Below, piece after piece: positions 22,481-33,157 of a DNA stretch of 64,000 nucleotides (position 1 is its first letter; every line of letters starts with the position of its first letter). The stretch comes from Doryteuthis pealeii. Its lineage: Eukaryota; Mollusca; Cephalopoda; Myopsida; Loliginidae. The stretch lies in NCBI GenBank assembly GCA_023376005.1, contig CM042152.1:70676345-70740344 (forward strand), read 5' to 3'. Both the position numbers and the translations under genes were made by a program. The notes under the pieces are model-generated. The model made no database searches, was not told where the DNA came from, and worked only from the letters and a program-made list of their open reading frames with translations.

Positions 22481-22719
22481 TAAATAGCTGTGTAAGTCAA
22501 GGAAGTTCAAATTTGAAGAGTATCAAGCTTATTCAACAAACGTATGTATAATAATAGCAAGCCTGCTACTTTAGTGCTCAAAAACAAATAAGACAATTGA
22601 GGAAATTATAACCGAGTAAACATATTCAGGGATTATTCAAATACCCTGTATATCACCGCTTGTAAAGTCCTTCGAATGACCGAAGCAATTCAATAAAACC
22701 ATACTGTTTCTCCCCTAGG

Positions 22720-22870
22720 GGTGTGCTATTATTGATGTTTACTGAAGCCCAGTTAGCCAGTAGGTTCCTGAATATTAGCTTAACATGTGTGTAAAGTTTC
22801 CTCATGATCGGATCACTGATGTAGGCACCAACTGGTTATACACAGACAGAAATTGCCGCTTATAAAGTAG
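22720..22870. repeat. Dispersed repeat family D, copy 1
   Basis: It shares gctattattgatgtttactg, gttcctgaatattagcttaa and caactggttatacacagaca with 33158-33312. Class unknown. Confidence 0.65.
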
Positions 22871-23172
22871 ACCGATCTTTTCAGACCGATCTTTAAAACA
22901 GGAGATGGGAAGATCCTTTTCTCTAATAAATTGTTACTCCCATCCAATAAGGTGAGGTCGGTCACGTTTAACCCTAAAATATATCTTTCTTTTAATTCAC
23001 AAACCCAAGTAAACTCAGTTTCTCATGCCTATGAATCTGAACATATACCTGTAACCTGTCAATCACTCCCACTGAATATTTGATACATCTGATTGATTGA
23101 TAGGAAGCCATTACATAACAGTCGTCCAAATGTTTGCGCTTTCATACGTCTACACACGTACACACACACACA

Positions 23173-23239
<67 letters not shown>

Positions 23240-23436
23240 CATAATATGCCGAAATGCTCATACAGAGATCGACTTTTTCTCGATTTGTTTACCCCTTACA
23301 TTTGAACAGATATGCTCGCCTAATCCATTAATTATCAACTAATTAACTTTCAATTACGTATGACTTCAATTAAGCACTTATTCTCCCAAATTGTCGGCTA
23401 TCGCAATCTCAAACAGACTTAAGCTTGTTTGTTTAC

Positions 23437-23490
<54 letters not shown>

Positions 23491-23640
23491 TTCGATCTGA
23501 TGAATAACATGCTTAAATGAGCATTTGAGAAAATTCCATTTAGTCTGCGAACCCAATCCTCGATGTCTAATTCATTGTCTAATCTAAGTAAAGTTCACTA
23601 TTTCAATTTACAAAAACCTACAAGTAGATATTTTATTGAC
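22871..23640. other. Unassigned region with two microsatellites
   Basis: (CA)n(TA)n lies at 23158-23236 and (AT)n at 23441-23488; otherwise AT-rich sequence without recognisable genes. Confidence 0.6.
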
Positions 23641-23644
23641 CTCC

Positions 23645-23745
23645 CACCAGGCCGGATTAACCCAAGGTGTATTTAGCTTGGGGAGCCACGCACAAACTGA
23701 AACTCATGCCGTGACCAGTGCCTCGTGGGATCACGTGATTAACTT
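23645..23745. repeat. Z-related fragment
   Basis: ggattaaccc...gagccacgcacaaactgaaactc...gtgatcacgtgat matches the Z-related start at 38905-39000. It lies beside a fuller reverse copy. Confidence 0.5.
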
Positions 23746-23825
23746 TACCATTACTAACCCGCCCAGACGCCGAAATTACCCCCGCCCCCGCCGGGCGCTT
23801 CTAAAGATGCATATAACTCCTGACA

Positions 23826-24095
23826 ATTTCGGCTGAGGTCCAATGAGCTTCGGCCGCTGGACCTGCGTCGATCCGGGGGGGGGTATCCCCCAGGCAATAC
23901 CTGCCCCCTTGATTTAAAGGGGCAGGGCTGGGTTTATTGCCCAGCACCCTAGGCGGCCCCTTGAGATGGAATGCCGACGGGATCGACGCAATTTTTCAAC
24001 CTGCCACCCATGAGTCTCGGCTTGTGGGTGGTCCCCCGTTAATAGGGCCTTGTGCCTAACCCATATAAGTGGGGTATGAGGTAAATATATTCGAG
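23826..24095 (-). mobile_element. Structured retroposon Z, copy 2
   Basis: It starts tgaggtccaatgagcttcgg, then gtcgatccggggg, caatacctgccccc, ggctgggtttattgcccagc, ggatcgacgc and ccacccatgagtctcggctt, and ends cataagtggggtatgaggta. On the plus strand the order is the reverse of copy 1, so it lies in the opposite orientation. The closing pair gtcgatcc/ggatcgac is intact. Confidence 0.75.
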
Positions 24096-24405
24096 ACGGC
24101 ATCGAGGTCATGTGATCTCTAACTGATTGTTTTTCTAGCAGTATACATTACATATGGCGTTAATCTACAACGTTCATAACGTCACAACTTCAGCATTTCA
24201 AACACAAAACAGCAACAACTTAAATTCTTAACTCAATTGCCTAATTTAAACCGCGCACAGCGGTTCTCCCACCACTGTGATCATATCGTAATCGTTCATT
24301 ATAAATGAGCAGAAACACTCAGATTACAATAATAATAGGACTTTATTTGAATTGAATGAGTTCTGAGATGAATAGATTGTGAACTTTGAAATATCCTATC
24401 ATACA
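24096..24405. other. Unassigned spacer
   Basis: AT-rich, with no recognisable feature. Confidence 0.4.
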
Positions 24406-24416
24406 GGTAAAAATGC

Positions 24417-24418
<2 letters not shown>

Positions 24419-24495
<77 letters not shown>
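24419..24495. repeat. (CA)n(TA)n microsatellite
   Basis: ACACAC at 24419-24450 followed by (AT)n to 24495. Confidence 0.95.
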
Positions 24496-24500
<5 letters not shown>

Positions 24501-24585
24501 GTTGTTATGGGTCAATCGGGAGAAAAATTATTATTTTTATAAAAAAGAAGGTCCGCAAAATGGATTCGTGGCGGAGAGTATGTGT

Positions 24586-24795
24586 ATATATATATATATA
24601 TATATATTATAATAATCATATTTATTTTGATAGTTATTATTAGCATTATTATTATTGTTATAATAATCATATTTATTTTGATAGTTATTATTATCATTAT
24701 TATTATTGTTATAATAATCATATGTATTGTGATAGTTATTATTATTATCATTATCATACGAATCATATTTATTGTTATAGTTATTACTACTACTA
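24586..24795. repeat. (AT)n and ~52 bp AT-rich minisatellite
   Basis: After (AT)n at 24586-24608, the unit ttataataatcatatttatt followed by ttgatagttattatta recurs about three and a half times, ending in (TAC)n. Confidence 0.8.
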
Positions 24796-24842
24796 CTACT
24801 ACTACAGGAGACGTACCTTTTGTTTAATTCTTATATATATAT

Positions 24843-25112
24843 GGGAGTAAATATGGAAATAAATCCGACAATATTAAGAAATTTGAAAAACGAAGTGTTC
24901 CAAAAATAAGATGAATTTATTCATCAACACTTAAACGTTTCGGTTTATTTAAACCTTTATCAGGATAGATTATGGGGTGAAAAAACATTTTAGGGATTTA
25001 TAATGATCCTTGTATGAGTATATATGTTTGCAACTACAAGAGCATACAGTATGATTGTACAGTGAGATTTCGCAGATCCTAAATAGAATCATCCCTTACC
25101 AGTCATTTGGAT

Positions 25113-25118
<6 letters not shown>
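24843..25118. mobile_element. Penelope-like terminal fragment plus repeat E, copy 2
   Basis: It begins gggagtaaatatggaaataa and atccgacaatat, a start shared with pieces near 31020 and 49595. On the reverse strand at 24933-24965 it contains CTGATAAA, the hairpin GGTTT/AAACC and GAAACG. From about 25010 it matches repeat E at 30800-30918 (gtacagtgagattt, agaatcatcccttac). The Penelope-like label is inferred from this motif. Confidence 0.5.

Positions 25119-25119
<1 letters not shown>

Positions 25120-25152
<33 letters not shown>
25120..25152. repeat. (AT)n microsatellite
   Basis: A pure (AT)n run directly upstream of a truncated RTE copy. Confidence 0.95.
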
Positions 25153-25155
<3 letters not shown>

Positions 25156-25636
25156 ATATGGAAATCCGATCTCCCCGACAAGCTAAAGAGACGTTTCTTC
25201 CAGGCTGTGGTTGTGTCGGTACTGCTATATGGCTGTACCACCTGGACCCTAACAAAGCGCCTTGAAAATAAGCTAGATGGGAGCTGCACCAGAATGCTGC
25301 GAGCGGTCCTGTATAAGTCGTGGAAGCAGCACCCCACAAAAAAGCAACTGTATCGCCACCTGCCCCCTCATCTCACAAACCATACGAGTAAGACGGGCTA
25401 GGCATGCAGGATACTGCTGGAGAAGCAAGGACGAGCTCGTAAGCGACATACTACTGTGGAAACCAGCACATGGGCATGCTAATGTGGGCCGCCCAGCCAG
25501 GACATACATTGACCAACTATGTATGGATGCTGGCTGCAGCGCAGAGGAGCTACCAGAGTCGATGAATGATAGGGAGGGTTGGCGAGAGATCGTCATGGAT
25601 ATCCGTGCAAACTGCGCGACATGATGATGATGATGA
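25153..25636 (+). mobile_element. RTE LINE, 5'-truncated copy
   Basis: It encodes the C-terminal domain in two frames: VVSVLLYGCTTWTLTKRLEN (25207) and, after a slip near 25370, RVRRARHAGYCWRSKDELVS and VGRPARTYIDQLCMDAGC, ending NDREGWREIVMDI. It ends gcgcgacatgatgatgatg. The 5' break (catatggaaatccgatctc) falls at nearly the same LINE position as the reversed copy ending at 9892. Confidence 0.9.
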
Positions 25637-25646
25637 TATATATATA

Positions 25647-26271
25647 TCTTATTATAATGGAGATTGTGTGTTTTTCTCTCTGTAACCGAAACTATATTAC
25701 TACTCAAGTCACAATTTTCCTAGTTATTAACGACACATTTTCCATGATTCTATTTCTATTTAAACCTCAATTATTAATAAAACTGTTTGACATTATTAAT
25801 ACTGTTGGCCTTACCTAAATACTAATAACATGCAATTGTATTTATATATACAACAAAATACCAGTTTTCAGTGTAAACGTAAAGCTAATTTGCATATTGA
25901 TATTTAAAAAAACTGATTTTAATAAAAATGTGCTTGGTATTATTGATTTCTAATTGTTTGGTTTTATCTTAATGAATATGAGTAAAAATCTCTTCAATAA
26001 ATCCTAAAAGAAATTCATTAACAAGAAGAAATAACTGTAATTTTATTCTTTACTTCCTATTTTAACTAAATAGTTAAATTTAGCATTGAAAAAATTTAGC
26101 ATTGAAAAACGGAAGTGATGAAAGAGTAAGTTTCAGTTGTTCTATTTTCCGATTATACCCCCTCCGTTTCAAATCTTTTTATCTGAATTCCTTAGCCTTT
26201 CTGATTTAATCTAATATCTTATTACATTTAAACTTAAATACTTGCACCCGGAGGGTGCATATATTTGCTAG
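25647..26271 (+). mobile_element. Helitron-like family H, complete copy
   Basis: A|TCTTATTATAATGGAGATTG at the left. At the right, a near-perfect hairpin gcacccggagggtgc (about 26244-26258) is followed by atatatttgCTAG|T. These match Helitron ends (5' TC, 3' hairpin plus CTRR, inserted between A and T). The 625 bp contain no replicase or helicase frame, so it is non-autonomous. Confidence 0.65.
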
Positions 26272-26650
26272 TATATATAATGATGCTCATAAATGCTGAA
26301 CGGTCACACCCAGTTCAACATTATTGTTCTAGGTTATTTCTGATTTGACCTATTTCTTATGAATGAATCAGTGCAACGAGTTACAAGAAACTCCCAACTA
26401 TTAATCATTGACGCAATAATTACTGATTCACCAACAGTTATGATTAATTAAAAATCCTAATCAGCTTGATCGTGCAAGACAAAGGTCCCCGTTGATTAGC
26501 CAGCGTGAAGACGTACAAATAATGAATCAAACATAACATCAATTTGGATTTGGACTTTAGTAAGTAATCACGTCCTCGTTTGATCGAAAAATTTAATTTT
26601 ACAAATTCTCTCCCTACACAATGAATAAATCATTCAATCATTTTAGTTTA

Positions 26651-26691
<41 letters not shown>

Positions 26692-26810
26692 TTTTTCCGT
26701 AGTTAGGGTCTTTCCATGTGTGGTTTAACCAAGCTGATGCAGGTAGACCATAAGGAGAGCTCAATGTACCTAATACCAGTGAGTAGAAGGACAGAGCAAG
26801 ATATTTAGTA
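26272..26810. other. Unassigned region with (AT)n
   Basis: AT-rich, with (AT)n at 26655-26688. The last 120 bp (ttttttccgtagttaggg onward) belong to no family I could pair. Confidence 0.5.
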
Positions 26811-26986
26811 AATGAAGAAAAACTCTAAACTTGCTTCATTACAATAATTTATTTCAACCGTATTAATACGGCATCTTCAGGTAATACAAGAGTAAGAGTC
26901 ATGTTCTTGTGATTACCTGAAGATGCCGTATTAATACGGTTGAAATAAATTATTGTAATGAAGCAAGTTTAGAGTTTTTCTTCATT

Positions 26987-26989
<3 letters not shown>
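26811..26989. mobile_element. Foldback element, copy 1
   Basis: The arms gtaaatgaagaaaaactcta ... cggcatcttcaggtaat and their exact mirror enclose a ~20 bp loop. Each arm carries CCTGAAGATG, the small hairpin CCGTAT/ATACGG and TTGAAAT. It is bounded by (AT)n on the right. A second copy lies at 29897-30098. Confidence 0.85.
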
Positions 26990-27021
<32 letters not shown>

Positions 27022-27023
<2 letters not shown>

Positions 27024-27201
27024 GGCCCTCGCCAACTCAGCGTATGTGTAGCACCGGGATCTGTGCGGTAAAGTGAGGAGCAGATGGTAGGTGTGGCAAT
27101 TCACCTCAGACGCTAAAAAACAATTTCCTTTGTCTAATGCTAGTGAAAGGGGGATAGACTCCCTCGCTGTATGGCTAATAACCACATTAATCTGCGCCGG
27201 T

Positions 27202-27205
<4 letters not shown>
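27022..27205 (+). mobile_element. SINE family S, copy 2 (5'-truncated)
   Basis: It starts within the B box region (taccggccctcgccaactca) and keeps the body, but ends ggctaataaccacattaatc and tgcgccggtgac instead of the usual gccgccccg and acttt tail. It lacks the A box. Confidence 0.85.
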
Positions 27206-27252
<47 letters not shown>

Positions 27253-27857
27253 TAATTGGTAATTTGCTTGAAGCATTGTTAAGTATGTTATAAAATAATA
27301 AAATTCGAAGGCAATACAATGCGTAAAAAATAAAGACAAAAAGATGTTTTATATGTCTAATCGATTTCAAAGCAAGAGCTTCATCATCAGAGTTTAATTT
27401 CAGAAATGACGTGCTTATGTTTGTTTTTTTATTTGTGTGGTTATAATTTCTCTTTTTATTTCCTCTTCCTCTCCTTTTTTTCCTCTCTTTCTTCTTCTCC
27501 TCCTTTATGAATGGGCGAATAACTGTAATTTCTTATTTCTCTCTTTTTTATTTTTTTTTATTTTAAAAGTTTGTTGAGAACAAGGCTGACCGGATGTCAG
27601 CCTTGTATGATGTTGCAATATGTGATGTCAAAATTTTTTTTGAGAACAAAAATGAACAAATAAATAAAAACCGTTAATAGAAAATTTTTTTTTACATACT
27701 TAGCTTTTGTTTCGCTTTCACCTTTCCTTTCTTATTCTCCCTCTTTCTTTTTTTTTGTGTCAGTTCTCTTCTTTTTTCTTTTTTTTTCTTTTTTATCCCC
27801 TTTGTTCTCTAATTTAAATTTTTTTTTTTATAGTAAATAAGTAAATAAAAGATTCCC

Positions 27858-28353
27858 GATCCTTAATTAGGGGCGGGATAGGCGATATGCTCTTTAAATC
27901 AAATCAAGTAGAGGTTAACGTTTCAATGTATCAAACGTTAGTGGGAATATCTGTTCCAGAGGTGGTTGTTGATATGGCGACGAAATCAGACGCCCTCACT
28001 TGTGACAATGTTAAAGGATCCGGTTGCACATGTCATTCTGATGGTTCAGAGTTGGGCTGCCTCATCGTAGAATTCAATCTCTTTAAATATATAAACAATA
28101 TTAACTAAACTGAAAGTGTGAATTGTTCTCGGAATTTAAGATGCTGCGGGAGTTTACCGGAAGTTAACGCTCCCAAGGCTAAAAAACAATCTGACGTAAG
28201 TTGGTTTGTGCGCAAGAGGCTCCTTTCCGGTTGATCTGAGAAAATTAGTTGTACTAGCAAAAAAGTGTGAGAATACTAAATAATTTAGAAAATTGATTAC
28301 AATTTTTTCCATTTAAAGTAATAGTACATCAATATATATATATATATATATAT
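27858..28353. other. Spacer of the inverted repeat, unique-looking
   Basis: It contains a 73-codon frame at 27887-28108 and no recognised transposon. Base composition is more balanced than its surroundings. It ends in a short (AT)n. Confidence 0.4.
27887..28108 (+). CDS. Short cysteine-containing open frame, uncertain
   Basis: This is a 73-codon frame with mixed, non-repetitive composition. It includes a cluster of four cysteines (spacing 7, 1 and 8 residues; CDNVKGSGCTCHSDGSELGC). No signal peptide or known domain is apparent and no start context supports it. It may be a fragment of an exon or element captured in the spacer of the palindrome, or a chance frame. Confidence 0.15.
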   Translation: MLFKSNQVEVNVSMYQTLVGISVPEVVVDMATKSDALTCDNVKGSGCTCHSDGSELGCLIVEFNLFKYINNIN

Positions 28354-28450
28354 ATTAGGGACTGGCAGAAAAAATCGGATACTACGAGTTTTAAAAACGA
28401 ATTAAGAATAGTTAAATATATTATTTAAGGTTAAACTTTATCTTTGAAAT
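28354..28450 (+). mobile_element. Foldback M2 terminal fragment
   Basis: ttagggactggcagaaaaaa then cggatactacgagttttaaa matches the M2 terminus. It is truncated after tttatctttg. Confidence 0.7.
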
Positions 28451-28612
28451 TCGCCTGAAACCGGCACGCTAAAACAGCGTAAATTAGGACAGGAGACCGG
28501 AACAGCAAAAGATATTTCGAGACAGAGACAGACAGCAGCAGCAGCCTTGGCCATTGTTGATAGCACGACTAAAAGTTATAGCTCCCAGAACATAACGTTG
28601 GTAAGTAAGCCT

Positions 28613-28697
28613 CGTACTCGATAACCACAAATTGATCAAACAAACAGGAATATTCATTTTATTTTATCTATTCTTCAATTGTTCTCAACTTGTTTCG

Positions 28698-28703
<6 letters not shown>
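28613..28703 (-). mobile_element. Penelope-like terminal fragment
   Basis: The reverse strand reads aaggtcgaaacaagttgaga ... ggaatattc...tgtttgttt. This matches 35300-35340 and is truncated by (AT)n just inside the hairpin of the CTGAAGA-GAAAC motif. Confidence 0.5.
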
Positions 28704-28737
<34 letters not shown>

Positions 28738-28744
<7 letters not shown>

Positions 28745-28960
28745 ATAAAATTCGAAGGCAATACAATGCGTAAAAAATAAAGACAAAAAGATGTTTAATC
28801 GATTTCAAAGCAAAGCTTTATCATCAGTGTAATTTCAGAAATGACGTGCTTATGTTTTTTTTTATTTGCGTGGTTATAATTTCTCTTTTTATTTCCTCTT
28901 CCTCTCCTTTTTTTTCCTCTCTTTCTTCTTCTCCTCCTTTTATGAATGGGCGAAAAAAGT
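28738..28960 (+). repeat. Extra partial copy of block X
   Basis: attcgaaggcaatacaatgc to atgaatgggcgaa repeats the left-arm block X in the same orientation, with several deletions. The palindrome therefore contains three copies of X. Confidence 0.8.
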
Positions 28961-29673
28961 ACTCATAAAAGATATTTTCTTAAAAAAAAAAATAATAAAA
29001 AATAATTATTTATTTTTTCTATCAATACTAATACATAATTTAAGATAATCTTTTATTTACTTATTTACTATAAAAAAAAATAATTTAAATTAGAGAACAA
29101 AGGGATAAAAAAGAAAAAAAAAGAAAAAAGAAGAGAAATGACACAAAAAAAAAGAAAGAGGGAGAATAAGAAAGGAAAGGTGAAAGCGAAACAAAAGCTA
29201 AGTATGTAAAAAAAAAATTTTCTATTAACGGTTTTTATTTATTTGTTCATTTTTGTTCTCAAAAAAAATTTTGACATCACATATTGCAACATCATACAAG
29301 GCTGACATCCGGTCAGCCTTGTTCTCAACAAACTTTTAAAATAAAAAAAAAATAAAAAAGAGAGAAATAAGAAATTACAGTTATTCGCCCATTCATAAAG
29401 GAGGAGAAGAAGAAAGAGAGGAAAAAAAAGAGGAAGAGGAAATAAAAAGAGAAATTATAACCACACAAATAAAAAAACAAACATAAGCACGTCATTTCTG
29501 AAATTAAACTCTGATGATGAAGCTCTTGCTTTGAAATCGATTAGACATATAAAACATCTTTTTGTCTTTATTTTTTACGCATTGTATTGCCTTCGAATTT
29601 TATTATTTTATAACATACTTAACAATGCTTCAAGCAAATTACCAATTACTTTTATATATATATATATATATAT

Positions 29674-29855
29674 AGTCACCGGCGCAGATTAATGTGGTTA
29701 TTAGCCATACAGCGAGGGAGTCTATCCCCCTTTCACTAGCATTAGACAAAGGAAATTGTTTTTTAGCGTCTGAGGTGAATTGCCACACCTACCATCTGCT
29801 CCTCACTTTACCGCACAGATCCCGGTGCTACACATACGCTGAGTTGGCGAGGGCC

Positions 29856-29858
<3 letters not shown>
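29674..29858 (-). mobile_element. SINE family S, copy 3 (5'-truncated)
   Basis: Mirror partner of copy 2, with the same truncation and the same atypical 3' end (gtcaccggcgcagattaatg on the plus strand). They are duplicates of one insertion, not independent ones. Confidence 0.85.
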
Positions 29859-29896
<38 letters not shown>

Positions 29897-29903
<7 letters not shown>

Positions 29904-30094
29904 AATGAAGAAAAACTCTAAACTTGCTTCATTACAATAATTTATTTCAACCGTATTAATACGGCATCTTCAGTAATCACAAGAATATGACTCTTACTGG
30001 TAAGAGTCATGTTCTTGTGATTACCTGAAGATGCCGTATTAATACGGTTGAAATAAATTATTGTAATGAAGCAAGTTTAGAGTTTTTCTTCATT

Positions 30095-30098
<4 letters not shown>
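29897..30098. mobile_element. Foldback element, copy 2
   Basis: Same arms as 26811-26989 with a slightly longer centre (tatgactcttactggtaaga). The CTGAAGATG-hairpin-TTGAAAT motif is present on both arms. Confidence 0.85.

Positions 30099-30163
<65 letters not shown>
30099..30163. repeat. (AT)n microsatellite, ~65 bp
   Basis: A pure (AT)n run between two foldback units. Confidence 0.97.
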
Positions 30164-30167
<4 letters not shown>

Positions 30168-30368
30168 ATAGAGAATAAAGGAGAAAAGTATTGGCATAAA
30201 AAGGTGCTCAATGCTAATAAAGCAGAGCAGGTTTACAATCAATAATAATGATATTATGGATATTATGAACTCATAACTATAAGTTTCATGCTCACGCAAT
30301 CTTCTGAAGATTGCGTAAGCATGAAACTTATAGTTATGAGTTCATAATATCCATAATATCATTATTAT
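30164..30368. mobile_element. Foldback element, Penelope-like type
   Basis: After ~75 bp of unique sequence, the arms aataatgatattatggatat ... tcatgctcacgcaatcttc (30242-30303) and their mirror (30304-30368) form a nearly perfect ~62 bp stem with a minimal loop. It abuts a SINE directly. Confidence 0.75.
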
Positions 30369-30369
30369 T

Positions 30370-30622
30370 GGGTTAGCTCAGTCGGTAGAGCGTTCAGCTA
30401 GAAACCACAAGGTTCCTAGTTCGATACCGGTCCTCGCCAACTCAGCGTATGAGTAGCACAGGGATCTGTGCGGTAAAGTAAGGAGCTGATGGTAGGTGTG
30501 GCGCTCCACCTCAGACGCTAAGATAATCTCCTTGGTCTAGCGCTAGTGAAAAGGGGATAGACTCCCTCGCTGACTGGCTGATACCGACTTTAGGCCGCCC
30601 CGTCGACTTTACTTTTACTTAT
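30370..30622 (+). mobile_element. SINE family S, copy 4 (best copy)
   Basis: Full-length, with A box ttagctcagtcggtagagcg (30372-30391), B box gttcgataccgg (30419-30430), the conserved body (caactcagcgtatgagtagc, ggagctgatggtaggtgtgg, ttggtctagcgctagtg) and the 3' end gccgccccgtcgactttact. The tRNA-like head folds as a cloverleaf remnant. Pol III transcription and LINE-mediated mobility are known for such SINEs. Confidence 0.92.
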
Positions 30623-30624
30623 AT

Positions 30625-30916
30625 ATATATATATATATATATATCTTTTATAAATTTCTAAAAGCCTTTTGAGTTTTGGTCGAAATAAATTTATTACTGA
30701 ATGACGGTTTATTGAGTTTTTTCTTTCTTTCACAGATAAATATTGCTCTGTATTGAAGCTAAATTATTGATTATTATACATTGAGCTCTCTCAAGCGATT
30801 CATGAAAATAATTGTATGAATATATATCTGCACCTACAAAAACATGCAATATGATTATACAGTGAAATTTTCAAGATCCCAAGTAGAATCATCCCTTACT
30901 ACCAGTTCTGGATACC

Positions 30917-30918
<2 letters not shown>
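30625..30918. repeat. Dispersed repeat family E, copy 3
   Basis: Longest copy of E: tggtcgaaataaatttatta, aaatattgctctgtattgaa, and gattatacagtgaaattttc to agaatcatcccttac. It is shared in parts with 18880-19068 and 25010-25118. All copies abut a microsatellite. Confidence 0.65.
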
Positions 30919-30953
<35 letters not shown>

Positions 30954-30963
30954 ACACACACAT

Positions 30964-31014
<51 letters not shown>
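30919..31014. repeat. (CA)n then (TA)n microsatellite
   Basis: CACACA at 30919-30961, then interrupted (AT)n to 31014. Confidence 0.95.
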
Positions 31015-31350
31015 AGGATAGGAGCATTGGAGTAAATCCGACAGAATGTGGTAAAGAATAGAGGGAAAATGTGGACAAAAGAACAACTCAAACAAGTAGA
31101 TGTAGGAGATATATTTCGTCGTGCCTTGAGCACGACTTGCTGAGTCTTTTATTTGAACATTTGTGTGTCATACATATGTTTTTATAGAAGAGAAAGTGAA
31201 CGGGTAAGGGATGAGTTTGGTGATGAAGTCAGGAGGATGGGATAGACTTTGTGAGGATTTGATTGGTCAGAAGAAATCTTTGATGGATTGGATGGGGATA
31301 ATAATTATAGTCAGACCACTTGAGTGAGAGGAATGTGGACTATTCAATTA
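31015..31350. mobile_element. Penelope-like terminal fragment
   Basis: It begins ggagtaaatccgacagaatg. The reverse strand at 31108-31146 reads CTCAGCAA, the eight-pair hairpin GTCGTGC..GGCACGAC and GAAATAT. The rest, to 31350, is unassigned. Confidence 0.45.
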
Positions 31351-31351
31351 C

Positions 31352-31442
<91 letters not shown>
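31351..31442. repeat. (CA)n(TA)n microsatellite
   Basis: ACACAC at 31351-31393, then (AT)n to 31442. Confidence 0.95.
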
Positions 31443-31445
<3 letters not shown>

Positions 31446-31782
31446 TCATGTCGCGCTGTTAGCACGGATATCCATGACAATCTCTCTCCATCCGTCCTTA
31501 TCACTCATCATTCTCGGGAGGTCCTCTATGCAGCATCATAATGTACGTCTTTGTTGGTCGACCGGCCCACACTGGCGTGCCCATGTGCTAGCTTCCAAAG
31601 GAGGACGTCACATGAGTTCGTCCTTGCTTCTCCAGCAGGGTCCTGCGTGTCTTGTCCGTCTTACTCGGATGGTTTGGGTGATATGTGGCAGGTGGGCGTA
31701 CAGATGTTTTCTCGTGGGGAGTTGTTTTCACGTTTTGTTCAGGATCACACGTAACATTCTTCTGAAGCTCCCAACTAGTTAT
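31443..31782 (-). mobile_element. RTE LINE 3' fragment, reverse
   Basis: It starts with the terminal catcatgtcgcgctgttagc and continues as the C-terminal domain. On the reverse strand, HPNHPSKTDKTRRTLLEKQG and THVTSSFGS can be read with frameshifts. It ends near 31782 next to (AT)n. Confidence 0.85.
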
Positions 31783-31799
31783 ATATATATATATTGTTG

Positions 31800-31994
31800 T
31801 TTCCTTAAAAGGGGTACAATCAGACAAGATTGTAGTCGGGTGGAAGAACTAGTCAACACGTTCATAGATTTAAGGTTTTATTGCAGAGGGATGCAATAAG
31901 TCAGACAAGGAATAGTGAGGTACGCTACTAATCCTCGAAGCGTACCTCACTATTCCTTGTTTGACTTATTGTATACCTCTGCAATAAAACCTTT
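31800..31994. mobile_element. Foldback element with ~58 bp perfect arms
   Basis: aggttttattgcagaggg ... gtgaggtacgct (31871-31928) is mirrored by agcgtacctcactattcctt ... ctgcaataaaacct to 31992. The preceding 70 bp (tgtttccttaaaaggggtac) are unassigned. (AT)n flanks both sides. Confidence 0.75.
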
Positions 31995-32014
31995 TTTATA
32001 TATATATATATATA

Positions 32015-32661
32015 TCTTATTATAATGGAGATTGTGTGTTTTTCTGTCTGTAACCGAAACTATATTCCTACTCAAGTCACAATTCTCTTAATTATTGACA
32101 TCACATTCTCCATGATTTTATTTTTATCTAAACCTCAAATAAAATTGTCTTACATTATTAATACTGTTAACCATGTCTACATACTGACAACATGCAATTA
32201 TATTTATATATACAACAAAATAGTGGTTTACAGTGTGAACGGGAAGGCTAATTTGCATATTAATATTAAAAAATCGAATTTAATAAATATGTACTTAGTA
32301 TTATTGATTTCTAACTGTTTGGTTTTATTTTAATGAATATAAGCAAAAATCTCTTCAATAAATCTTAAATGAAATCCATTAACAAGATAAAATAACTGTC
32401 ATTTTATTCTTTACTTCCTCTTATAACTAAATACTTAAATTAGAAAAAATAACAATGAAAGACGAGAGTGATGGAAGAGTAAATTTCAATTGTTCTATTT
32501 TATCGATTATACTCCCTCTGTTTCAAATCTTTTATTATACTCCCTCTGTTTCAAATCTTTTTATCTGCATTCTTATTTAGTTTCATTAGCATTTCTAATC
32601 TAATACAATATTTTATTACATTAAAACTTAAATACTTGCACCCGGAGGGTGCATATATTTG

Positions 32662-32665
<4 letters not shown>
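32015..32665 (+). mobile_element. Helitron-like family H, third copy
   Basis: A|TCTTATTATAATGGAGATTG to the hairpin gcacccggagggtgc, then atatatttgcta and (AT)n. It is closely similar to 25647-26271, with a small internal duplication (tatactccctctgtttcaaa, twice, near 32508-32558). Confidence 0.65.
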
Positions 32666-32709
<44 letters not shown>

Positions 32710-32779
32710 GTCAGGATTGTCTAAAGCTAAAATGTAAAAAGTGCCCGATACTTCAGTAGAGAAAATAATAATAATAATG

Positions 32780-32821
<42 letters not shown>
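32666..32821. repeat. (AT)n arrays around a short spacer
   Basis: (AT)n at 32662-32703 and 32785-32821, with (AAT)n between. Confidence 0.9.
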
Positions 32822-32825
<4 letters not shown>

Positions 32826-33055
32826 CTTGTGAACGTTGTTTGTTTGTTCTTTTGAAGCATTGGAAAAAATAACAAAAACAAGAAAAACAGAAGAAAAATC
32901 AGAATTCTTATATATTCAACCGTTGCTCTGTTCCTGGTTTAATCTATTCTGATATTTCGGGTGAATATTCACGCTTTTTCAAGGTATATCAGACAGTCTG
33001 GAGAAAAAAAGTTGAAATGTTGTATATGAGGGCAAAAAAGTAAATATTAAAAGTA

Positions 33056-33099
<44 letters not shown>

Positions 33100-33157
33100 T
33101 GTAATTAAATATTCACCACTCCTTTTCACCCAAGTCGTCTGACTATATATATAGTGA
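32822..33157. mobile_element. Penelope-like terminal fragment and microsatellites
   Basis: Reverse strand 32951-32995: CCTTGAAAAAGC, the perfect stem GTGAAT/ATTCAC, then CCGAAAT. (AT)n and TG repeats follow at 33060-33100. Confidence 0.4.

Larger units (their letters stand above)
26811..27857 (+). repeat. Left arm of a ~3.3 kb inverted repeat
   Basis: The arm order is foldback element, (AT)n, truncated SINE S (27022-27205), (AT)n, and a ~610 bp block X (27247-27857). Block X contains attcgaaggcaatacaatgc, a CT-rich tract and the stem caaggctgac...gtcagccttg. The whole order is repeated in reverse at 29050-30098 with only scattered differences, mostly in homopolymers and (AT)n lengths. Confidence 0.85.
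29050..30098 (-). repeat. Right arm of the ~3.3 kb inverted repeat
   Basis: It is the reverse complement of 26811-27857: block X (29050-29651), (AT)n, SINE S reverse (29674-29858), (AT)n, then the foldback element (29897-30098). Confidence 0.85.
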
